A stretch of 64,000 nt of DNA from Nonomuraea soli. GTDB lineage: Bacteria; Actinomycetota; Actinomycetes; Streptosporangiales; Streptosporangiaceae. Below the pieces are notes generated by a model. That model was not told where the DNA came from. It was given only the letters and a program-made list of their open reading frames with translations, and made no database searches. The translations under genes and the position numbers were made by a program. Of the stretch, positions 58,896-64,000 are shown one piece after another. The DNA is taken from the NCBI RefSeq assembly GCF_013761175.1, contig NZ_JACDUR010000007.1, forward strand, positions 480,915 through 544,914. The letters run 5' to 3'. Within the stretch, counting starts at the first letter, position 1; each line of letters begins with the position of its first letter.

Positions 58896-59951
58896 TTACC
58901 CTCGCTTGCGAAGTTCGCGTGGCCAGAAACGCCGCGGAAGGAACATCTTTATCATCCGGGTCTTGAACCGGGCGTAGGGCGACATAGGCGCCACTGATCG
59001 CCGGGGCAACGGCACCACGGGCGTGCTGTCGGCCCGGTGCAGACCGCGGTGCGCGGGGCGCCGGGCGAAGGCCGGGGCGCTGAGCACGATGGTCGGCTTG
59101 CGCCCGTTGGCCGGCAGGGGCTTCTCCGCCGACCCGCCCGCCGCCACCCGCGAGAGCATGAGCGAGGCGCGCACCGAGTCGATGCGGGTCTCGGGGTCGA
59201 TCCTGAGCAGCGCCTCAAGCACCGGTGCCAGCGGGCCCGCCTTGACCATCGGGATCGGTTCGCCGCTGGTGAGGGCGGCCAGCGCGGCCGCTGCCGTACG
59301 GCGGCCGTGCAGGCCGTGGCCCTCGACGGCGGTGTAGAGCGTCGCGCCGAGCGACCACAGGTCGGCGGCGGGGCTGGCCTTGGCGCCCAGCACCCGCTCC
59401 GGTGCGATGTAGCCCGCCGACCCCAGCACCATGCCCGCCTGGGTGATGGAGATCTCGCCCTCGAAGGCGGCCAGGCCGAAGTCGGTGAGGATGGCGCGCT
59501 CGTCGGTGACCAGGACGTTCGACGGCTTCACGTCGCGGTGCAGGATGCCCTTGCCGTGGACGGCGCGCAGGGCGCCGAGGATCTGCCGGCCCAGCTCCGC
59601 GGCCCTGCGGGGCGGGAGGGGTCCGTGCTCCTGGATGAGCTGCTCCAGCGACCTGGCGTGCAGGAGCTCCATGACGATCCAGGGGCGCTCGTCCTCGGTG
59701 ATGACGTCGTAGACGGTGATGACCGAGGGGTGCGCGACCATGGCGGTCGCCCGGCCCTCGCGAGCGGTGCGCGCGCACAGCTCGGCCCGCAGGTCCTCGT
59801 CGAGGACGACGGGGAGCCGGACCTCCTTGACGGCGACCTCGCGGTCGAGGAGCTCGTCGTGAGCTCGCCACACGGTGCCCATGCCGCCGCGGCCGACCGG
59901 CTCGACCAGCCGGTAGCGCGCGGCAAGGAGGTAACCGGACGGCGCACGCAT
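58896..59951 (-). CDS. Cytosolic serine/threonine protein kinase
   Basis: A 351-residue Hanks-type kinase. G-loop GRGGMGTV begins at 20, followed by Lys42, LHRDVKPSNVLV, LTDFGLA and GSAGYIAPERVLG. After the kinase domain (about 275 residues) comes a short basic tail ending in RFKTRMIKMFLPRRFWPRELRKRG split over the last 25 residues, with no membrane span, so it may bind membrane or nucleic acid through charge. TAAGCT is seven bases before the ATG. It is a paralogue of the kinase at 57061-58860. The long frame upstream is a shadow. Confidence 0.92.
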   Translation of the reverse strand: MRAPSGYLLAARYRLVEPVGRGGMGTVWRAHDELLDREVAVKEVRLPVVLDEDLRAELCARTAREGRATAMVAHPSVITVYDVITEDERPWIVMELLHARSLEQLIQEHGPLPPRRAAELGRQILGALRAVHGKGILHRDVKPSNVLVTDERAILTDFGLAAFEGEISITQAGMVLGSAGYIAPERVLGAKASPAADLWSLGATLYTAVEGHGLHGRRTAAAALAALTSGEPIPMVKAGPLAPVLEALLRIDPETRIDSVRASLMLSRVAAGGSAEKPLPANGRKPTIVLSAPAFARRPAHRGLHRADSTPVVPLPRRSVAPMSPYARFKTRMIKMFLPRRFWPRELRKRG

Positions 59952-60086
59952 GGCAGGCAGCTTACCGATTTGCGCAAACGTACCTGTAGAGGCGGGGCCG
60001 ATAAAATATTGCGATCTTCCGTCAAGCGGCCTGACTTGTCGCGTCAGCAAATAAGCGAAATGTCCGGCAACGCGTAGCCTGGCCTC

Positions 60087-60560
60087 GTGATCACCTCCAT
60101 CCCGGATTCTGCTGCCATGCATGCCGTGTACGCCCAGGCCTTCGTCCAGCCGCCCTGGAACGAGTCGCCCGAGGAGATCGCGGCCTTCACCGGGCGCTTC
60201 GAGGAGCACCGGGCCCTCCCCGGCTTCCGGTGCCGCATGGCCTGGGCGGACGGCGAATTGGCGGGCTTCACCTACGGGTTCGACACCTGGACGGGCTCCA
60301 GGATCTACCCCAAGCTCGGCCGTGACCTGAGCGCCCGTTTCGAGCTGCGTGAGCTCGCGGTGGACCCGCGCTTCGGCGGACGGGGCGTCGGCGCGGCACT
60401 GATGACCGACCTGCTGGCGGACGCGGGTCCCGCGTGGTTGCTCACCAGGGCCGACGCCGTCCCGGCCGTCAAGCTCTACACCCGGCTGGGCTGGGTGCAC
60501 ACGGCCGACGTCGAGGGCCTTCGCCTCTACCTGTCGCCGGTTCAGGAAGCCGACCGGTAG
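60087..60560 (+). CDS. GNAT family N-acetyltransferase
   Basis: A 157-residue single-domain GNAT. The acetyl-CoA-binding motif A is VDPRFGGRGVGAALMTDLL, preceded by FELRELA and followed by AVKLYTRLGWVHT. An N-terminal AYAQAF-like stretch (AVYAQAFVQPPWNES) is seen in some aminoglycoside-type or small-molecule acetyltransferases. The GTG at 60087 follows TAGCCT by exactly six bases and has no Shine-Dalgarno. It is convergent with the two-domain GNAT. Confidence 0.88.
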   Translation: MITSIPDSAAMHAVYAQAFVQPPWNESPEEIAAFTGRFEEHRALPGFRCRMAWADGELAGFTYGFDTWTGSRIYPKLGRDLSARFELRELAVDPRFGGRGVGAALMTDLLADAGPAWLLTRADAVPAVKLYTRLGWVHTADVEGLRLYLSPVQEADR

Positions 60561-60580
60561 TAGCGCCGAGTCGGCGCACC

Positions 60581-61582
60581 CTAGCGGGCCAGCCGCTCCC
60601 GCAGGGCGTCCGCGCCGATCTCGACCACGAGCATCGTCCGCCGGGTCTCGTAGCCGAGCCGGTGGTTGACGCCGATCATGAAGCTGTTGGCGGCGTCGGT
60701 GTTCGTCATGATGCGATCGAAGCCGGGGCGCTCGGCCACCAGGCGGCGCATCACCGCGGACTTCACCGCGAGCCCCAGCCCTCGCCCCCTGTGGCCGGGA
60801 ACGACGGCCGTGTCCTGCTGGAAGGCCCTGTCGCGGATCGCGGGGAAACTCAGCAGCTCGGTGAAGCCGGCGACCTCGCCACCGGCTTCGTGGACGGCGA
60901 CGCACACCCTGCTCTCCGCGCCCTGCCCGGCGAACGACTCTTCGGCCTGCCGTACCCGCTCGACGGTCCACGACGGGTGCCGGTAGCTCGCCTCGCCCAG
61001 CGGTGCGGCGGCGATGGCGTTGCGTGCCCGCGCGTAGGTCTCGACGAGCGCCTCGGGGGCGCTCCCGGTCCACTCCTCCAGGCGGTAGCCGGGCGGGCAG
61101 GGGGCCTGCCAGGTCTTCGGGTCGGTGGCGCGGATGTCGAGCACCTGGAGCAGGACCCGCTCGACGGTGGTGAACCCCAGGCCGGCCGCCCAGCGCTCGC
61201 CGTCGCCGCCCGCGGTGATGCCGCCCGCCGTGACCAGGGTCCGGTCATGAGGGAGGTCGGCCACGACCGCCCGGAGCAGGCCGGTGCCGATCCCCGCCCC
61301 GCGCAGGTCGGGATGCACCCGGACCAGCACCCTGGCCGAGGCGGCGTTCTCCGACGGCGGCAGCCCGAGGACGGCGGAGCCGGTGATGCGCCCGCTGTCG
61401 CGCGCGATCCAGCGCCGCTGCTCTCCGACTTCCGGATGGCTGACACGCAGGCGTCCCACGTAGTCGTCGTAGCCGAGCTCGGGGGCGTCAGGATGGTCGA
61501 CGGCGAACGCGGCCCGTGCCATCTCGTAGTGGGCGACCAGGTCGGACTCGTCGGCCGAGGCCACGTCGAAGGGGGTGATCAT
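60581..61582 (-). CDS. Two-domain GNAT acetyltransferase
   Basis: A 333-residue tandem GNAT protein. The N-terminal domain has RVHPDLRGAGIGTGLL and the C-terminal domain has VVPGHRGRGLGLAVKSAVMRR followed by TNTDAANSFMIGVNHRLGYE, so only the latter is fully standard. The layout resembles mycothiol synthase (MshD), but the key blocks differ and it matches better the broad family of double GNATs of unknown substrate. AGGGAG precedes the ATG. A two-copy 11-base tandem repeat lies just upstream. Confidence 0.87.
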   Translation of the reverse strand: MITPFDVASADESDLVAHYEMARAAFAVDHPDAPELGYDDYVGRLRVSHPEVGEQRRWIARDSGRITGSAVLGLPPSENAASARVLVRVHPDLRGAGIGTGLLRAVVADLPHDRTLVTAGGITAGGDGERWAAGLGFTTVERVLLQVLDIRATDPKTWQAPCPPGYRLEEWTGSAPEALVETYARARNAIAAAPLGEASYRHPSWTVERVRQAEESFAGQGAESRVCVAVHEAGGEVAGFTELLSFPAIRDRAFQQDTAVVPGHRGRGLGLAVKSAVMRRLVAERPGFDRIMTNTDAANSFMIGVNHRLGYETRRTMLVVEIGADALRERLAR

Positions 61583-61597
61583 GGCGTCTCCCTGCGG

Positions 61598-61619
61598 CTA
61601 TCAAGCCGCTATCAAGCCG
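61598..61619. repeat. Two-copy 11-base tandem repeat
   Basis: CTATCAAGCCG repeated twice in direct succession, 16 bases upstream of the two-domain GNAT start. Period of one helical turn suggests a regulator site. Confidence 0.55.
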
Positions 61620-61756
61620 CGTCAGCGGGCTGTAGGTGCGCGGTAAGCGCCCGGGTGCATCGTCTCCTTAGCACGAAAAACTGTCAGTCGGGATCGTCAG
61701 AATGAAGGCATACGCCCTCGGAACTCACGATCACCACGATGTCGTTGAAGGACGTG

Positions 61757-61855
61757 ATGAGGATGCGGCAGACACAGATCAGGAAGCGGCCGAGCAAGCC
61801 GGTCAAGTCCTCGCTCGACCTGCGCACCCCGTCGGGGCGGAAACTGCCCTACTGA
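61757..61855 (+). CDS. Possible small basic peptide of 32 residues
   Basis: ATG at 61757 follows GAAGGA by four bases. The frame to TGA at 61853-61855 has nearly every third position G or C, whereas the longer overlapping ORF at 61702-61947 does not. The peptide is rich in Arg and Lys (RQTQIRKRPSKPVKSS) and ends GRKLPY. An earlier ATG at 61739 is possible. It would be cotranscribed with the DUF5999 gene 42 bases downstream. Otherwise the 315 bases between the GNAT and DUF5999 genes hold only the tandem repeat. Confidence 0.35.
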   Translation: MRMRQTQIRKRPSKPVKSSLDLRTPSGRKLPY

Positions 61856-61897
61856 ACAACCCGTACAGGAGCACCACACACCAGAAGAGGTTCAGAA

Positions 61898-62089
61898 ATG
61901 TGCCAGCACCAGCCCCTCTGCCCCGCCGCCGACTCCCTCGACCGTGAAGCCGCCCACGTGGTCAACTCTCACCCCGACCAGGGCTGGAGCCTCCTGTGCA
62001 ACGGCGTGATCATGTTCGAGGACACCGGTCTGCTGCTGCCCGACGGCAGCGTGGTGGCACCGCACCGCGTGCTCGCCTACGCCGCCTGA
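61898..62089 (+). CDS. DUF5999 family small protein
   Basis: A 63-residue protein beginning MCQHQPLCPAADSLDREAA and containing HPDQGWSLLCNGVIMFEDTG and LLPDGSVVAPHR. This pattern, including the CxHxxxC start and one later Cys, matches the short actinomycete DUF5999 proteins, which may bind a metal through the cysteines and histidine. Function unknown. AGAGG precedes the ATG at a good distance. Confidence 0.85.
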   Translation: MCQHQPLCPAADSLDREAAHVVNSHPDQGWSLLCNGVIMFEDTGLLLPDGSVVAPHRVLAYAA

Positions 62090-62158
62090 CGGACCCGGCC
62101 CCCTAGCGACGCCCGATCGTGAGGACCGGACGTGGTGTCGGTGAAGAATTTCTGAATA

Positions 62159-62188
62159 TTGTTTGGCTAACGGCAACGCATCTAGGCT
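62159..62188 (+). promoter_or_regulatory. Promoter of the recombinase gene (leaderless)
   Basis: TTGTTT (62159-62164), 18 bases, TAGGCT (62183-62188), then seven bases to the ATG at 62196. Confidence 0.5.
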
Positions 62189-62195
62189 GTAGCGC

Positions 62196-63827
62196 ATGGT
62201 TGAGAATCCCCGTGTGCTTGGCGTGATCCGACTGAGCGTCACAACAGACGCGAGCACGGCCCCCGAGCGTCAGAGAGACGCGATCCAGCACTGGGCCAAC
62301 TCCCCGCACGTCAACGGAACCGTCGTGGGCTGGGCGGAAGATCTGGACGTGTCAGGCGGACTGGACCCCATGAAGCGGCCCAAGCTGGGGGCGTGGCTCA
62401 GAGAGCACGCCGACGAGTTCGACATCATCGCGGTACTGAAGATCGACCGGCTGACACGCCGCTCGCAGCACTTCGCAGAGATGATCGAGTGGTGCCAGTC
62501 ACGCGGGAAGACCATCGTCTCTGTGACCGAGGGCATCGACATGTCCACCCCGATGGGGAAGATGTTCGCTCAGATCATCGCGGCCTTCGCCGAAGGCGAG
62601 TTGGACACCATCCGCGCCCGTGCGCAGGCGAGTGCGCAAACGCGCTTGGAGATGGGCGTGTGGACTGGGGGAGTCCTCCCCTTCGGCTACCAGTTCGTTG
62701 ACAACGCTGGGGGCAAGGGCAAGAAGCTGGGCCAGGACCCCGAGTACGCCACGCTCCTCAGAGAGATCGTGGACAGGGTCAAGGCCGATTGGTCGGCCTA
62801 CCGGATCGCTCTCGACTTGAACCAGCGCGAGGTGCCCACGTGGCGCGACTATCTGCGGACCAAGGCAGGCAAGACCGCGCGTGGGGTGAAGTGGACTTCC
62901 AGCACCATCGTGGCCATCGTCACGAACCCAACGGCCGCCGGGTTCTACACCTACAAGGGTGAGCAGGTGGAGGACGAAGACGGCAACCCGATCATGATTG
63001 CGGACAACCCCATCATGACGCCGGAAGAGTGGCGGCAGATGGTCGTACGCTTCACGACTGACGAGCGGAAGGCGGTTCGGGCCACCCCTTCGCGGTCGAT
63101 GCTGGGAGGGGTCGCGACTTGTGGGGTCTGTGGTGCCAATCTCTCTTCGGCGAAGAAGACCCGGCACAACAAGGGCGGAGTCACAGAGCACTATTACTAC
63201 GCATGCAACAACCTTCAGACCGGCACTTGTCCGCTCCCGGCACGCGCCAGGCGCGGCTTCTTGGATGACCTCGTCAACGAGATCGTGATGTCTAGCGGCA
63301 TTGGGGCGGCACCGGTCTTCGAGAGGACGTCCGTAGACATCGGCCCGATGCGTGCGGAACTGGCTGCCGTCAACTCTCGCCTTGAGCGCTTGGAGGGTGA
63401 CTACGTCGCGGGCCGGTATGACGGGGAAGGCCAGGAAGAGTCCTACTGGAAGATGCACAAGAACCTGTCGGCCAAGGTCGCCAGGCTACGCGGCGAGTTG
63501 GACGTGCTGTCGGGCGCTCCCCGGTTCGTGGACACGGGACGGACCTACTCTGAGGTCTGGGCGGAGAAGGACGATGAGCAGAAGCGAGCGTTCATCAAGA
63601 AGCACAACATCAAGATTGTGGTCTTCCGCGACCTGGTGGACGGGTCAGAGGAAAGTGTCGCAATCGAATTCGGCGACCTGGAAGAGATCGTCAAGGAGAA
63701 CAATCGTCAACTTGATGGCGTGGATTACCAGCGGAGTGATTACAACACGCCGCCCGGACTCGATGGCGAGATCATGTCCCTTGCTGCGCTAACCGAGTTG
63801 GCGAAGGTCCGACTCGCCCGGCGGTAG
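62196..63827 (+). CDS. Large serine recombinase (integrase of a mobile element)
   Basis: A 543-residue large serine integrase. The catalytic domain (about 5-150) has Ser14 in VIRLSVTTD, PERQRDAI, VLKIDRLTRRSQHF and STPMGKMFAQIIAAFAEGELDTIR (split by residue runs). A recombinase domain (about 165-260) follows, then a zinc ribbon with CGVCG and a later CNN...TGTC, then a coiled coil (about 385-445). Enzymes of this type integrate phages and conjugative elements in one direction. Third-position GC is lower than in the neighbouring genes, a sign of transfer. No partner excision factor is visible in the window. Confidence 0.94.
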   Translation: MVENPRVLGVIRLSVTTDASTAPERQRDAIQHWANSPHVNGTVVGWAEDLDVSGGLDPMKRPKLGAWLREHADEFDIIAVLKIDRLTRRSQHFAEMIEWCQSRGKTIVSVTEGIDMSTPMGKMFAQIIAAFAEGELDTIRARAQASAQTRLEMGVWTGGVLPFGYQFVDNAGGKGKKLGQDPEYATLLREIVDRVKADWSAYRIALDLNQREVPTWRDYLRTKAGKTARGVKWTSSTIVAIVTNPTAAGFYTYKGEQVEDEDGNPIMIADNPIMTPEEWRQMVVRFTTDERKAVRATPSRSMLGGVATCGVCGANLSSAKKTRHNKGGVTEHYYYACNNLQTGTCPLPARARRGFLDDLVNEIVMSSGIGAAPVFERTSVDIGPMRAELAAVNSRLERLEGDYVAGRYDGEGQEESYWKMHKNLSAKVARLRGELDVLSGAPRFVDTGRTYSEVWAEKDDEQKRAFIKKHNIKIVVFRDLVDGSEESVAIEFGDLEEIVKENNRQLDGVDYQRSDYNTPPGLDGEIMSLAALTELAKVRLARR

Positions 63828-63893
63828 GGGCGGCGAAAGGTAGCATGCATCGCCCGGGAGAGATAGGGGGCTGATCGTCCCCATGTCTGCATG

Positions 63894-64000
63894 TTAAGAC
63901 GACCAAGTGCGCCCCTCCGGGTCGGCCGTTTGCCCGGCCTGCTCCCGATGGAACGCAGGCATCGGCTTGCGGCCCTGTCCAGGCGAGTGGTGGCCGTTCC
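63894..64000 (-). CDS. Possible 3' end of a minus-strand gene of the integrated element
   Basis: From the window edge, one minus-strand frame stays open for 34 codons to a TAA at 63894-63896 (ending TADPEGRTWSS). Codon choice is compatible with coding, but the piece is too short to identify. It would be convergent with the recombinase gene. Confidence 0.25.
   Translation of the reverse strand, partial: NGHHSPGQGRKPMPAFHREQAGQTADPEGRTWSS

Noticed and set aside
58896..61073. 725-codon minus-strand ORF joining the second kinase to upstream sequence
   Set aside because: Kinase motifs begin only at 59951 and the upstream part lies opposite two GNAT genes with their own motifs.
61702..61947. 81-codon plus-strand ORF upstream of DUF5999
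   Set aside because: Third-position base use is not coding-like and it overlaps both a better small ORF and the DUF5999 start.
63840..63900. Weak G-rich/C-rich inverted repeat after the recombinase gene
   Set aside because: Only four to five pairs and no U-run; not enough to call a terminator.
1..64000. Search for CRISPR arrays, rRNA, tRNA and insertion sequences
   Set aside because: No regularly spaced repeats, conserved RNA blocks or transposase genes were seen by eye; the serine recombinase is the only mobile-element gene.

Overview
This is a 64 kb stretch of very high G+C chromosome from a mycelial actinomycete. The genes suggest Streptosporangiaceae or a close relative, but I cannot name a genus. 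The lineage evidence is a mycothiol conjugate amidase, an ergothioneine-type glutamate-cysteine ligase, GTP-dependent PEP carboxykinase, PadR/membrane-protein pairs, PASTA-less serine/threonine kinases, many two-component systems, frequent GTG starts and a strong third-position GC bias. No rRNA, tRNA or CRISPR array was seen.

Layout. 1-5.9 kb: the end of a ROK-family gene, then a long minus-strand run of an excisionase-type HTH regulator, an alpha/beta hydrolase, two PadR/membrane-protein modules and two paralogous lipoproteins. 5.9-9.5 kb: an M1 aminopeptidase lipoprotein, an RDD protein and 4-hydroxyphenylpyruvate dioxygenase with a divergent Lrp/AsnC regulator. 9.6-18.9 kb: a class A penicillin-binding protein, a YyaL/DUF255 thioredoxin-fold protein, an acidic unknown protein, and an MMPL exporter divergent from its likely two-component system. 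18.9-22.7 kb: the conserved neighbourhood mca, a 55-residue membrane protein, a small GNAT, a DUF4307 protein, greA with its terminator, and an NlpC/P60 protein. 22.9-27.7 kb: a beta-lactamase-fold hydrolase, a DUF1801 protein, an alkylsulfatase-like MBL hydrolase with a divergent PucR-type regulator, and an autoregulated-looking small protein. 27.9-29.7 kb: pckG.

29.7-32.8 kb is the most unusual block. Five tightly packed plus-strand genes encode a membrane-anchored TIGR04222-like protein with a Ser/Cys tail, a DUF692/MNIO-type iron oxidase, a second TIGR04222-like protein with a Gly/Cys tail, a third paralogue whose Gly-rich tail has no cysteine, and a small basic partner protein. DUF692 enzymes are known to modify cysteines in ribosomal peptides. 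I infer that this locus modifies the cysteine-rich tails of otherwise folded cellular proteins.

32.8-48.1 kb: two further two-component systems (one with a small secreted protein, one with a lipoprotein), an amidohydrolase, a cis-prenyltransferase, a PIN-PhoH protein, a lytic-transglycosylase-like protein, a GT2-like glycosyltransferase, and a transporter, hydrolase and PucR/GAF regulator group. 48.1-52.3 kb: an EgtA-like ligase, an Fe(II)/2-oxoglutarate oxygenase, a membrane protein gene split by an amber codon, and a 3-hydroxybutyrate-dehydrogenase-like SDR. This block is bounded by two copies of a promoter-like repeat. 52.3-57 kb: a TIR-transmembrane-beta-propeller protein with a membrane partner, and fumC. 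57-61.6 kb: two serine/threonine kinases and two GNATs. 61.7-64 kb: small ORFs including a DUF5999 gene, then a large serine recombinase marking an integrated element that continues beyond the window.

At least ten genes start with an ATG/GTG lying 6-7 bases after a good -10 hexamer and have no Shine-Dalgarno sequence. Leaderless transcription therefore appears common here.
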